A stretch of 21,452 nt of DNA, taken from IMG/VR virus record IMGVR_UViG_3300027747_001048, positions 1 through 21,452 of that record, one strand, 5' to 3'. Shown piece by piece: positions 1-7,490 of this stretch (positions within the stretch are counted from its first letter, which is position 1; every line of letters starts with the position of its first letter). This DNA comes from a virus. The notes beneath the pieces were generated by a model that saw only the letters and a list, made by a program, of their open reading frames with translations, was not told where the DNA came from and did no database searches. Made by a program: the position numbers and the translations under genes.

Positions 1-54
1 CAGAAGAAGGCCAAGGTGATGCTGGCGGTGCTGAAGCAGCAACTGGGAGACTGA
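1..54 (+). CDS. 3' end of an unknown phage gene (partial)
   Basis: An open frame enters from the left edge and ends at TGA 52-54, leaving 17 codons that read QKKAKVMLAVLKQQLGD. The stop lies one base before the next ATG at 56, the close packing seen throughout this genome, which supports it as the real end of a gene. The fragment is basic and probably helical. Its position just before tail-fibre genes suggests a structural or tail protein, but nothing visible names it. Confidence 0.6.
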   Translation, partial: QKKAKVMLAVLKQQLGD

Positions 55-55
55 G

Positions 56-526
56 ATGCTCTACGTCAAAGCCATCGACAATCAGATTGTTGCGTATCCT
101 TACACGCAGACTGATCTGATGCGGGACACCCCCTCGACCAGTTTCCCGAATGGCATCCTGTCGCCTGCCAGTCTGGCCGAATGGAACGTGTTCCCGGTCC
201 ATTACTCGGATCAGCCGGTGGTTGATGTTTTGACGCAGCGCATGGTTGAGATTGCCCCGTTGTATGATGGGCAATCTTGGATTCAGCAGTGGACTGTTGA
301 AGCTATCCCGCAGGACGAGATCGATGCCCGCAATGTTCAGCAAGCATACTCAGTGCGCGCAGACCGGAATGCCCGTCTTGCCGCCACTGACTGGCGTGTG
401 ATTAAGGCGCTTGAAGCTGGGCAACTCCAAGACTTCTCGGTGGCCGCTTATCGCCAAGCCTTGCGTGATATCCCTTCCCAACCCGGCTTTCCCTGGGATA
501 TTATTTGGCCGGAGGCACCGCAATGA
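56..526 (+). CDS. Phage tail assembly chaperone-like protein
   Basis: This 156-aa protein probably helps fold or assemble the tail fibre encoded next to it. The C-terminal third (about residues 99-156) has the pattern of the phage tail assembly chaperone family (Phage_tail_APC): RADRNARLAATDW, then YRQALRDIPSQPGFP, then a terminal WPEAPQ. The N-terminal half is variable, as is usual where such proteins match their own fibre. The start at 56 follows the previous stop by one base, and the end overlaps the next ATG by 4 bases (ATGA). The codons for the terminal WPE motif also contain the GGAGG ribosome-binding site of the next gene. A shorter relative lies at 2157-2471. Family assignment is from the motif; the chaperone role is inferred from family and position. 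Confidence 0.78.
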   Translation: MLYVKAIDNQIVAYPYTQTDLMRDTPSTSFPNGILSPASLAEWNVFPVHYSDQPVVDVLTQRMVEIAPLYDGQSWIQQWTVEAIPQDEIDARNVQQAYSVRADRNARLAATDWRVIKALEAGQLQDFSVAAYRQALRDIPSQPGFPWDIIWPEAPQ

Positions 527-1146
527 CCATCCCACGCAATCTATCCAACCTCGCCCCTGGCGCTAGCACTGGCGGCGTTTTGAGCGCGAGCTATGGCGGC
601 ACGGGCGCGGCAACGCTTACCGGCGTTTTGAAGGGCAATGGCACATCTGCTTTCACAGCCGCCACGGCAGGCACGGACTTTGTTGCGCCGGGTACAGCAA
701 CCACCTTCACAGCCACCCAAACTTTCAACGGCTCCTCCAGCGTCCTTGGCGCGGTCTTCACGGACATTGCCGAAACCACCACGATCAGCGCGACGGCTGC
801 CACTGGTACGATTGCGTATGATGTTACCACGCAAAGCGTTCTGTATTACACCAGCAACGCCTCGGCCAACTGGACAATGAATTTCAGGGCTGCGTCTGGA
901 ATATCTCTGAACTCAATTTTGGCTATCGGGCAAACTATCACGGTAGCATTCCTCGTCACCCAAGGGGCAACCGCGTATTACAACAACGTGGTTCAAGTTG
1001 ATGGCTCTGCCGTCACGCCCAAGTATCAGGGCGGCACCGCTTGGGCTTCCGGCAATGCTTCCAGTATTGATATTTACACATACACCATTGTGAAGACGGG
1101 TTCCGCAGCATTCACTGTGTTTGCCAGCCAAACAAAGTTTGCGTGA
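523..1146 (+). CDS. Tail fibre / receptor-binding protein
   Basis: A 207-aa protein rich in Ala, Thr, Gly and Ser. Its early part (about residues 17-70) has the tail-fibre pattern YGGTGA, LTGVLKGNGTSAFTAATAGTDF and ATTFTATQTFNGSSSVLG, seen in many phage fibre shafts and collars. The C-terminal half (about 85-207) is beta-rich with many aromatic and Asn/Ser residues, consistent with a tip domain. I chose the ATG at 523: it overlaps the chaperone stop and has GGAGG seven bases upstream. An in-frame ATG 18 bases earlier lacks that spacing. It is likely on the outside of the virion as part of the fibre or its connector. Nothing visible indicates an enzyme. Confidence 0.72.
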   Translation: MTIPRNLSNLAPGASTGGVLSASYGGTGAATLTGVLKGNGTSAFTAATAGTDFVAPGTATTFTATQTFNGSSSVLGAVFTDIAETTTISATAATGTIAYDVTTQSVLYYTSNASANWTMNFRAASGISLNSILAIGQTITVAFLVTQGATAYYNNVVQVDGSAVTPKYQGGTAWASGNASSIDIYTYTIVKTGSAAFTVFASQTKFA

Positions 1147-1155
1147 GGTAATAGG

Positions 1156-2160
1156 ATGCCAACAATCATCACCAGAGGCGCGGGTTCCGCTAGAGGTTTT
1201 GGGTTTGGTGGTATTGTTGCGGCTCCACCGGGCCAGCAAGCATTTACATTAGCAGCAACATACTCTTGGGTTGCTCCTGCTAACGTAACTTCTGTTTCTG
1301 TCGTTGTTGTTGGAGGAGGTGGCGGCGGTAATAATTATCTTGGTTCTGCTGGAGCAGGTGGTGGTCTAGCATATAAAAATAATATTACGGTAGTTCCTGG
1401 CACATCATATACAGTTATAGTAGGTGCAAATGGTTTAGGTTTACCTTCAGGTACGGGACAGAATACAGCGCCTGGAAGTTTAGGTGCGCCTTATAATGGA
1501 GAAACTAGTTCATTCTCTAATGGCGTTATTACTACTAGCGCAACAGGTGGACAACATGGTGGTGGATATAGTACTTCAACACGACCGGCGGGTGGAGTAG
1601 CTTCGGGAACTAATGATGGCGGCGGCGGTGGCGGTAGCGGCGGTGGCCCTGCCTCTGCTAATGTTCCTGGCGCCACCGGCACAAGAATGGCATCAGGCGG
1701 CGGTGGTGCTGGCGGTTACAGTGGTTCTGGCGGCAATGGCGCTGGCAGTTCCACTACTATTGGCGGCCCATATTCTGAACCTACAGCAGGATCGGGCGGC
1801 GGTGGTGGTGGCAGCGCTGGTATGGCAACCAACAACTTCGCTGGTTTTTACGGCGGTGGTGGCGGTGGCGGCGTAGGTATATTAGGGTCAGGCTCAAATG
1901 GAGCCGCAGGAACTACAGACCTTACGGCAGCCAGCCCTGATCCCACAATGGTGGGTCAAGGGGGTTCTGGTGGTGCTAATGGATTTGTTCCTGCAACCAC
2001 CCAGGTAGGCGGATTTGGCGGTCCTTATGGCGGAGGTGGTGGAGGAGGAAGTGGTTCTAACGTTGCAGCAACAGGCGGAGCTGGCGGTGGTGGAGCAGTC
2101 CGCATAATCTGGCCCGGCACAACGCGGCAATTTCCCTCGACTGGAACAGGTGACTTATGA
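1156..2160 (+). CDS. Glycine-rich tail adhesin-like protein
   Basis: A 334-aa protein. After a short N-terminus it has a beta-strand segment (about residues 28-60, including FTLAATYSWVAPANVTSVSV) typical of glycine-rich domains of phage tip proteins. About 230 residues with dense GGGGG and GGSGG runs follow (60-315), ending in AVRIIWPG. Such sequences can form packed polyglycine helices with variable loops that contact the host, as in some phage adhesins. This suggests receptor binding at the fibre tip. The first third (about 1220-1600) is visibly richer in A/T and in GGT/GGA codons than neighbouring genes, while later blocks use GGC, suggesting mosaic origin. The start follows a GAGGTAATAGG stretch and the end overlaps the next ATG (ATGA). 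Target unknown. Confidence 0.7.
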   Translation: MPTIITRGAGSARGFGFGGIVAAPPGQQAFTLAATYSWVAPANVTSVSVVVVGGGGGGNNYLGSAGAGGGLAYKNNITVVPGTSYTVIVGANGLGLPSGTGQNTAPGSLGAPYNGETSSFSNGVITTSATGGQHGGGYSTSTRPAGGVASGTNDGGGGGGSGGGPASANVPGATGTRMASGGGGAGGYSGSGGNGAGSSTTIGGPYSEPTAGSGGGGGGSAGMATNNFAGFYGGGGGGGVGILGSGSNGAAGTTDLTAASPDPTMVGQGGSGGANGFVPATTQVGGFGGPYGGGGGGGSGSNVAATGGAGGGGAVRIIWPGTTRQFPSTGTGDL

Positions 2161-2471
2161 AGTTGTTTATTCAAATTAAAAGCGGTCAACCCGTTAACCA
2201 TCCAGCGTTTGAAGATAACCTTATCCAAGCGTTTGGCGCCGTTCCCGATCACTGGGAGCAGTTTATTCGGGTTGAACGCCCTATTCCCGGCGTATATGAA
2301 ATCCTAGAATCCGATCAACCGATCTATCAAAAGGTTGATGGTGTTTGGACTGATGTGTGGTCATTGCGGCCAATGACTGAGTATGAAATTACAAAGCAAC
2401 AAGAAGTGCGTGACGAGCTTGAGAAGTTAAATCTTCCCCTCAACGTAATTTGGCCGGAGGTGCCACAATGA
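2157..2471 (+). CDS. Short tail assembly chaperone-like protein
   Basis: A 104-aa protein that follows the glycine-rich fibre gene with an ATGA overlap and likely serves it as an assembly chaperone. It ends in NVIWPEVPQ, matching the DIIWPEAPQ end of the chaperone at 56-526. The DNA of the two ends is also nearly identical (ATTTGGCCGGAGG, then the next ATG). It lacks the RADRNARLAATDW block of the larger protein. The middle (YEILESDQPIYQKVDGVWTD) resembles the beta-rich N-terminal part of tail-fibre assembly proteins. The 3' end carries the ribosome-binding site and overlapping start of the next gene at 2468. The role is inferred from the terminal motif and position. Confidence 0.62.
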   Translation: MKLFIQIKSGQPVNHPAFEDNLIQAFGAVPDHWEQFIRVERPIPGVYEILESDQPIYQKVDGVWTDVWSLRPMTEYEITKQQEVRDELEKLNLPLNVIWPEVPQ

Positions 2472-2698
2472 CTCAAGACATTTTCAACGCCATGATGTCC
2501 ATCGGGGTGGCGGGCTTCGGCTGGCTGCTCAAGACAGTTTGGGACGCCATCGGCTCGCTGAAGGACAGCCTCAGTAAGCTGGAGCGTGAAATTCACACTT
2601 CGTATGTCAGCAAGGCGGATTACCGCCAGGACATTACGGAGATGAAGGACATGCTCAAGGCGATCTTTGAAAAACTGGATAAGAAAGCCGATAAGTGA
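2468..2698 (+). CDS. Small membrane-anchored coiled-coil protein of the lysis cassette
   Basis: A 76-aa protein with a short hydrophobic N-terminal segment (about residues 8-27, including GVAGFGWLLKTVW), then a charged helical or coiled-coil part ending in KAIFEKLDKKADK. Small proteins of this form, with the closing pattern Y-x-x-[KR]-x-D-[YF]-x-x-[DE] followed by FDKLD-KADK, are common beside phage holin/endolysin genes; no activity is established that I can name. I chose ATG 2468: it overlaps the preceding stop and has GGAGG seven bases upstream. The stop overlaps the GTG start of the glycosyltransferase gene. A lysis-accessory role is possible but unproven. Confidence 0.6.
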   Translation: MTQDIFNAMMSIGVAGFGWLLKTVWDAIGSLKDSLSKLEREIHTSYVSKADYRQDITEMKDMLKAIFEKLDKKADK

Positions 2699-4386
2699 TT
2701 CCGCTGGTAGTTTGCACCACCCGGCCTGAAGGCTCGGGGCCTTCGCCGCTAACCGTGATGCGCGAGAGCGTGTATGCCTATGGCGGGTTGCAAACCGAAT
2801 TGCAGGTCTTCCGCACCGGCCATGGCAATTTTGGCGATGCATACAATTATGCAATGCGGGATGCGTTTGAGACGCACGACGAAATCTTGATTGCCAACGA
2901 CGACATCGTTTTGAACCCCTCGACTATCCGCGTGCTGATGGAGGATGTCGCCGCCCTGCGCGCTACGGTGCCGCGCCTCGGCCTTGTCGCCGCGCGATCC
3001 GATTCCGTGCGCTACTGCCAGAACGTCCACCATATGCGGAATCCGGACGCTGTGGAGGTTGAAGCCGTCTCGCCTATCCTGGCGTGGATCAGCCGTGAGG
3101 CGTTTGAGGCCGCACCGTTTCCGCCAATAAATTGGTATTCGGATGATGTGCAGTGCGCCGACCTTTCGGCGCTAGGCTATCAGCATTTCGTTTCGCGTGC
3201 CTATGTGCATCACGTCGGATCGTCCACCATTGGGCACGACAACCAGCGCCACATCGACGAGGCGCGACCCTGGATCGTCGCAAACCGCCCCCAATACGCC
3301 ACGCGCTGGGGCTTGATAACGAGGCCACCTTTGAAAATCGCTGTTTACGCCATCGCCAAAAACGAAGCGCAATTTGTAGAACGCTTTTGCGAAGCCGCCC
3401 GCGACGCTGACGCCATCGTGATTGCCGACACCGGCAGCACGGATGGGACGGCGGAACTGGCCGTGAGGTGCGGCGCGCTGGTGCATACCATCTCCGTGCG
3501 TCCCTGGCGGTTTGACGTGGCGCGCAACGCCGCCTTGGCCTTAGTGCCCGCCGACATCGACGTATGTGTCAGCGTCGATCTGGATGAAGTGCTGGAACCC
3601 GGCTGGCGAGAGGAAATTGAACGTCTTTGGGTGTTGGGCGAGACGACGCGAATGCGTTACCCGTTCGACTGCGGCCAGGGGCTGATTTTCCAAAACGAAA
3701 AAATCCACGCCCGGCACGGCTATCGGTGGGCGTATCTCTGCCACGAATACATCACGGCGGATAAGCGCATCACAGAGGCGTGGGTAGACACCGACAAGCT
3801 GTTGATGAAGCACCTGCCCGACCCGACTAAAAGCCGTGGTCAATATCTGGACATGCTGAAGGCGGCGCGGGACGAAGACCCCAACTGCGAGCGTAGCGCA
3901 TTTTACTACGCGCGCGAGCTTTACTATCACGCGCAGCATCAGGAATGCGTGGACGCCTTCGCGCATTACCTCGCCATGCCCAGCGCCAAATGGCCGAACA
4001 ACCGATCTTTTGCCTACCGGACGCGGGGCCGGTGCTATTGGCAATTGGGCGAGCAGGCAAAGGCGGAGAAGGAATTCCAACTGGCTTCGCTGGAGGAACC
4101 CAACACCCGGGAGCCTTGGTGCGAGCTTTCGGTGTTATGCTATCGACAGGGCCGGTGGGCGGAATCCTTCGCCTACGCCATGCGGGCGCTGGCGATCACA
4201 ATCAAAGTCATCACATTTTCATCTGATCCCGCAGTTTGGGGCGCGCAACCGCATGACCATGCTGCTATTGCAGCGTATCGCTTAGGCATGAAGTCAGTCG
4301 CCATTGAGCAAGGGCAACTGGCGATAGCTTTGGCGCCGGATGATGATCGGTTGAAAGCCAATCTCAAGTTTTACATGGAGGACTGA
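2695..4386 (+). CDS. Two-domain glycosyltransferase with TPR-like tail
   Basis: A 563-aa protein with two GT-A type domains in tandem. The first (about residues 1-205) shows GNFGDAYNYAM, then ILIANDDIVLNP with NDD at 68-70 as the probable metal/nucleotide-sugar site, and HHVGSST near 172. The second (about 212-370) has the GT2 signature YAIAKNEAQF, ADTGSTDGT at 244-252 and SVDLDEVL (DxDE at 295-298). The last 180 residues look like helical TPR repeats (YYARELYYHAQHQECVDAF, RTRGRCYWQLGEQAKAEKEF). It probably transfers sugars in the cytoplasm; the acceptor could be a tail protein, phage DNA or a host surface precursor. It starts with GTG overlapping the previous stop (GTGA), so it is translated with the tail/lysis block. 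Enzyme class is well supported; substrate is not. Confidence 0.82.
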   Translation: MIPLVVCTTRPEGSGPSPLTVMRESVYAYGGLQTELQVFRTGHGNFGDAYNYAMRDAFETHDEILIANDDIVLNPSTIRVLMEDVAALRATVPRLGLVAARSDSVRYCQNVHHMRNPDAVEVEAVSPILAWISREAFEAAPFPPINWYSDDVQCADLSALGYQHFVSRAYVHHVGSSTIGHDNQRHIDEARPWIVANRPQYATRWGLITRPPLKIAVYAIAKNEAQFVERFCEAARDADAIVIADTGSTDGTAELAVRCGALVHTISVRPWRFDVARNAALALVPADIDVCVSVDLDEVLEPGWREEIERLWVLGETTRMRYPFDCGQGLIFQNEKIHARHGYRWAYLCHEYITADKRITEAWVDTDKLLMKHLPDPTKSRGQYLDMLKAARDEDPNCERSAFYYARELYYHAQHQECVDAFAHYLAMPSAKWPNNRSFAYRTRGRCYWQLGEQAKAEKEFQLASLEEPNTREPWCELSVLCYRQGRWAESFAYAMRALAITIKVITFSSDPAVWGAQPHDHAAIAAYRLGMKSVAIEQGQLAIALAPDDDRLKANLKFYMED

Positions 4387-4388
4387 CC

Positions 4389-4904
4389 ATGGACAAAATT
4401 CTGAACATCATCCGCACCGTGGCGCCGTCCATCGCCACGGCGCTAGGTGGTCCGCTGGCAGGCATGGCCGTCACCGCCGTGAGCAACGCCGTCCTGGGGC
4501 GTCCCGATGGATCAGAGGAGCAGATAGCGGCGGCGATGCAAAGCGCCACGCCGGAACAGCTTCTCGCGCTCAAAAGGGCAGAGCAGGAATTCCTGATCCA
4601 CATGCGGGAGTTGGACATCGACCTGGAGCGTCTTGCTGGCGAAGATCGAAACAGCGCGCGGAATCGTGAGGTGCAGACCCACGATTGGGCGCCGCGCATC
4701 TTGGCCGGGCTTGTGACGACGGGCTATTTCGGCGTGTTGTTCTGGATGCTGAAATTCGGGCTGCCGTCCAATGGTGCGTCGGAAGCGTTGCTTGTTATGC
4801 TGGGGGCACTGGGTAGCGCATGGGGCGGTGTGATCACCTACTATTTCGGCTCTTCGGCTGGCAGCCGGGCCAAGGACAACGTCATCCAGCGGCTACAAAA
4901 ATGA
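4389..4904 (+). CDS. Holin, three-transmembrane GTA/phage type
   Basis: A 171-aa protein likely to form the inner-membrane lesion that lets the endolysin reach the cell wall. It has a hydrophobic N-terminal segment (about 17-38, ATALGGPLAGMAVTAVSNAVLG), a charged middle (EQEFLIHMRELDIDLERLAGEDRNSARNRE), and two strong membrane spans (about 100-122 and 130-153). A basic tail follows (SRAKDNVIQRLQK). This layout fits the GTA_holin_3TM family of gene-transfer agents and related phages. The start lies two bases after the glycosyltransferase stop, and its stop overlaps the endolysin ATG (ATGA), the classic coupled holin-endolysin arrangement. No dual-start motif is obvious. Confidence 0.8.
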   Translation: MDKILNIIRTVAPSIATALGGPLAGMAVTAVSNAVLGRPDGSEEQIAAAMQSATPEQLLALKRAEQEFLIHMRELDIDLERLAGEDRNSARNREVQTHDWAPRILAGLVTTGYFGVLFWMLKFGLPSNGASEALLVMLGALGSAWGGVITYYFGSSAGSRAKDNVIQRLQK

Positions 4905-5443
4905 TTACCACGGCGCTGATGAAGCAATTGGACTGGGTGTATCCGGATGCCTGGGCGGCATCCTTCGCCGCCGCCTGCCCGGCGTATGGGATCGACACCA
5001 AAGACCGGATCGCCGCCTTTTTGGCGCAGGTTGGGCATGAGAGTGGCGGCGGAAAATTCACCCGGGAGATATGGGGGCCGACGGAGGCGCAGGCGAAGTA
5101 TGAGGGGCGGCGCGACCTGGGCAATGTGGAAAAGGGCGACGGTCTGCGTTTTCGAGGCCGTGGAGCTATTCAAATAACAGGGCGTGCAAACACGACAGCG
5201 GCGCGAGATGCGTTGAAGCCCGACATGGACCTGGACGTGTTTTGCGCGTGGCTGGAGACGGCGGAAGGTGCTGGAACAAGCGCCGCGTGGTGGTGGAACG
5301 ACAGAAAATTAAATGAGTTAGCCGACGCTGGACGGTTTGATGACATCACCCGCAGAGTGAATGGCGGATTTAATGGGCGGGATGATCGCATTGCACGGTG
5401 GACAAAAGCAAAGGCTGCTCTGGATGAAACCCCTGCAAAATGA
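4901..5443 (+). CDS. Endolysin, GH19 chitinase-like muramidase
   Basis: A 180-aa peptidoglycan hydrolase of the GH19 lysozyme-like type. The core has FLAQVGHESGGG with the likely catalytic Glu at residue 47, then RFRGRGAIQITGR (84-95), WLETAEGAGTSAAWWW, and NGGFNGRDDRIARW near the C-terminus, all typical of phage GH19 endolysins. There is no signal peptide, so release would depend on the holin upstream, whose stop it overlaps by four bases. I chose ATG 4901 for that overlap; the longer open frame that starts inside the holin gene has no visible ribosome-binding site. Length is normal for a single-domain enzyme, and no separate wall-binding domain is seen. Confidence 0.88.
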   Translation: MITTALMKQLDWVYPDAWAASFAAACPAYGIDTKDRIAAFLAQVGHESGGGKFTREIWGPTEAQAKYEGRRDLGNVEKGDGLRFRGRGAIQITGRANTTAARDALKPDMDLDVFCAWLETAEGAGTSAAWWWNDRKLNELADAGRFDDITRRVNGGFNGRDDRIARWTKAKAALDETPAK

Positions 5444-5455
5444 GGATTATCAACC

Positions 5456-6469
5456 ATGGCACAGCCCGCTTACAAGTGGAGCGACATAGAACCAGTCTAT
5501 AACGCGGTGATGCTGCACGGCAATGTGACGGCAGCGGCGCGGTCATTTATACCGCCGATGAGCAACAAAACTGCTGCGAATCAATACGAAGCGGCGCTCA
5601 GTCGTTTCAACAAGCCCGATGTGCGCAAAGCGCACAAGGCGATGGCGGTAGCGTATGATCCGGATAATCCACCGGAATGCGAATTGACGTTAAAAATCAG
5701 CCATTTAAACGCCGTTGCGGTGGCTTTTAGCGATGCGCATTGGACGTCGCTGTCACAGCCCCGCAGCCTAGCGCATGAAGCGCTATTGCGCGCCATTCCT
5801 CTGGTGCAGCCCGATATTTTGCTGAGTGTGGGCGATTTGGTGGATATGGGCGAGCCATCGCGCCATGACCCGCTGGGGTGGAATCGTCGCGTCAAAGTCA
5901 AAGAAGAACTAAGCGCGGCCAAGCAGCATCTCGACGACATTATGGGATTAGCACCGCGCGCGTTGAGATTTTGGGTGCGCGGCAATCACGACGATCGATT
6001 TGATAAATATTTGGCGCTAAATGCTGCCATGTTTGAAGGCGTGGATGGATTTGACTTTGCCGGGCAATTTCCAGATTGGAAAATGTGTCATCGACTGGAT
6101 TTGAACGACTCCGTTGTGATGCACCGTTTTCACGGCGGAATTCATGCGGGATGGAATAACGCCGTTAAGGCAGGCGTTTCTTTTGTTTCCGGCGATACGC
6201 ACTCGTTGGAAGTGAAGCCAATGGTCGATATGCGCGGGCGCCGATATGGCGTGCAGATTGGCATGCTGGCTGATCCAGCGTGGCCATGTTTCGGCTACAT
6301 GCAAGGCAATACCAGACTTTGGAATCCCGGCTTTGCCGTTTTAACGTGGAAGGACGGAGAGCTTATGCCGCCAGAATTATGCGAAATTGTAAATGGGGTT
6401 GCATGGTTTCGCGGTCAGCAATTGGCCGGTAAACCGCGCATTCGCGTCAAAGCGGGCCGTTCCGCGTGA
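5456..6469 (+). CDS. Calcineurin-like metallophosphoesterase with N-terminal HTH-like region
   Basis: A 337-aa protein with the ordered metal-site motifs of calcineurin-like phosphoesterases: FSDAHW (D93, H95), VGDLVDMG (D127), RGNHDD (N177, H178), MHRFHGG (H223) and SGDTHS (H249). The last is a variant of the usual GHTH, with Asp before Thr-His. Residues about 8-60 (WSDIEPVYNAVMLHGNVTAAARSF) resemble a helix-turn-helix and may bind DNA. The substrate could be a nucleic-acid end, a nucleotide or a phosphoprotein. It follows the endolysin by 12 bases with a GAGG site overlapping that stop, so it is probably co-transcribed with the lysis genes. Fold and metal motifs are clear; biological role is not. 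Confidence 0.8.
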   Translation: MAQPAYKWSDIEPVYNAVMLHGNVTAAARSFIPPMSNKTAANQYEAALSRFNKPDVRKAHKAMAVAYDPDNPPECELTLKISHLNAVAVAFSDAHWTSLSQPRSLAHEALLRAIPLVQPDILLSVGDLVDMGEPSRHDPLGWNRRVKVKEELSAAKQHLDDIMGLAPRALRFWVRGNHDDRFDKYLALNAAMFEGVDGFDFAGQFPDWKMCHRLDLNDSVVMHRFHGGIHAGWNNAVKAGVSFVSGDTHSLEVKPMVDMRGRRYGVQIGMLADPAWPCFGYMQGNTRLWNPGFAVLTWKDGELMPPELCEIVNGVAWFRGQQLAGKPRIRVKAGRSA

Positions 6470-6687
6470 AGGGCGAGAAGATTGAAAAGATTGCCCCTGA
6501 TGATTGCCTGATTGCCGCTTCCGCCCGAAAGGCGCTGGAGGATGTTTTATCGCGCAATCCCACCGTGATGATGATCGTTTACGAAACGGCGAAACAAATC
6601 GGCTATGCCAGTGTGCCGCCATCATCGGCGGTGGCTATGGGTCTTTATGTCAAAATCGGCAACGTGCTGGTGCCCGACGACGGCTAA
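6466..6687 (+). CDS. Small hypothetical protein
   Basis: A 73-aa protein not recognised. It starts with GTG overlapping the phosphoesterase stop (GTGA) and so is probably translated by coupling. The sequence is mixed helical (ARKALEDVLSRNPTVMMIVYETAKQIGYA) with a hydrophobic C-terminal part and no motif I can name. It is the last gene of the late block, with 120 non-coding bases following. An imperfect CGTTT-ACG-AAACG palindrome at 6576-6588 lies inside it and may be chance. Confidence 0.55.
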   Translation: MKGEKIEKIAPDDCLIAASARKALEDVLSRNPTVMMIVYETAKQIGYASVPPSSAVAMGLYVKIGNVLVPDDG

Positions 6688-6716
6688 AAACCCGTTCCTG
6701 CATTTTGTAAAAAAAT

Positions 6717-6751
6717 CTTCCGATTTAGGCGGAAAGGCTATTTTATTTTTT
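6717..6751 (+). terminator. Weak candidate terminator after the late block
   Basis: CTTCCG at 6717-6722 can pair with CGGAAAG at 6730-6736, with one bulged A. A U-rich tract (TATTTTATTTTTT, 6739-6751) begins two bases later. The position just after the last lysis-block gene fits an intrinsic terminator. The stem is short, and the U-rich tract is also part of a box repeated near 20411, so it may have another role. Confidence 0.35.
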
Positions 6752-6755
6752 CCGG
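6733..6755 (+). promoter_or_regulatory. Repeated AAAGGCTATTTT box, copy 1
   Basis: This 23-base stretch matches 20411-20433 with only two differences. Both copies lie 75-83 bases before the ATG of a gene that follows a non-coding gap. A small hairpin follows (GGGGGT 6759-6764 with ACTCCC 6770-6775, one G-U pair), then a purine-rich site (GGAAAGGA, 6792-6799). No standard -35/-10 pair is evident. It may be a promoter element, a protein-binding site or a terminator tract. Confidence 0.45.
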
Positions 6756-6807
6756 ATAGGGGGTAAAAAACTCCCAGGCCAACGAGCCAACGGAAAGGAC
6801 TTTGACC

Positions 6808-7209
6808 ATGACCATCGAATTGAACATCCCCGAAACCGCCGCCGAGTGGAACGCGATCATCCTTGGCGAACTGGCCGCTGAGTTTGGCGAGAGCCACATT
6901 GTCACCCGCGCTGCCAAGCGCATCGCCGCCAAAGGCTTTGAACTGCTTGAAGTGCAGAAGACTAGCGGCATGCGGGAAGGCTTCAACTGGGGCCGCTCCT
7001 CGCATGGCGAGCGCCGTGTGACGCTGCGCCATATTAACTTTGCGCACCCCGAAAATCCTGGCGAAGCCATGGCGGTTATCGCGGTGAGCCAGACCATCAA
7101 CTACACACAGTGCAACCCATACGACCGCGCCCCCAAGCACAACGGCATCGAACAGTGGACGCTTCAGGCCAAGGACGACGCAAAAACCGCCCTGGGGTGG
7201 GCGGCATGA
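6808..7209 (+). CDS. Conserved-type phage hypothetical protein
   Basis: A 133-aa soluble protein, not recognised. It has an acidic helical start (MTIELNIPETAAEWNAIILGELAAEFG), a central GFNWGRSSHGERRVTL segment and a C-terminal NPYDRAPKHNGIEQWTLQAKDD. I chose ATG 6808 because GGAAAGGA at 6792-6799 is suitably spaced; a TTG two codons earlier is less likely. It is the first gene after a 120-base leader with a repeated box, so it probably opens a transcription unit. The end overlaps the next start (ATGA). Confidence 0.62.
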   Translation: MTIELNIPETAAEWNAIILGELAAEFGESHIVTRAAKRIAAKGFELLEVQKTSGMREGFNWGRSSHGERRVTLRHINFAHPENPGEAMAVIAVSQTINYTQCNPYDRAPKHNGIEQWTLQAKDDAKTALGWAA

Positions 7210-7490
7210 GGCTCGACCTGCACTTTACGCCGCACGAAGCCCGCGCGGTCAAATTCCTCGCCGCGCGGTGCGGCGAGGAAGTGCCACTGGAGGCGCTGGC
7301 CGATGCGATCTACCTCACCAAAGCCGAGCGCCCCCGGACATGGAGGCAGTCGGCAATGGCCATGATGCGCCAACTGCAAATTAAATGCGCGCTTTATGGC
7401 CCCATTGAATTCTACCGGAAAAGCCGCCTGGGTGCGGGCGGCAAAGCTATCTACCTCGCAACATCAAGAAAGGACGAAACACATGGATAA
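7206..7490 (+). CDS. Winged-helix-like small protein
   Basis: A 94-aa protein whose pattern, LHFTPHEARAVKFLAARCGE, EVPLEALADAIYL, then SAMAMMRQLQIKCAL and a closing KAIYLAT, resembles the winged-helix fold of response-regulator output domains (helix, recognition helix, beta wing). It may bind DNA and act as a small regulator. The match is by pattern only. The start overlaps the preceding stop (ATGA); the end overlaps the following gene by 8 bases. An upstream extension of this frame lies within the previous gene and is not credible. Confidence 0.55.
   Translation: MRLDLHFTPHEARAVKFLAARCGEEVPLEALADAIYLTKAERPRTWRQSAMAMMRQLQIKCALYGPIEFYRKSRLGAGGKAIYLATSRKDETHG

Noticed and set aside
1613-1876. 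Ala/Val-rich frame that looks like a membrane protein
   Set aside because: It is the glycine repeat (GGC GGC) read one base over, which gives GCG/GTG codons and a false hydrophobic pattern.
1600-2100. Tandem glycine-codon repeats as a possible CRISPR or satellite
   Set aside because: The repeats are in frame, of uneven length and explained by the glycine-rich protein.
6576-6588. CGTTT-ACG-AAACG palindrome as a third operator
   Set aside because: Inside a coding region, short, with a different centre, and 220 bases from the next start; likely chance.
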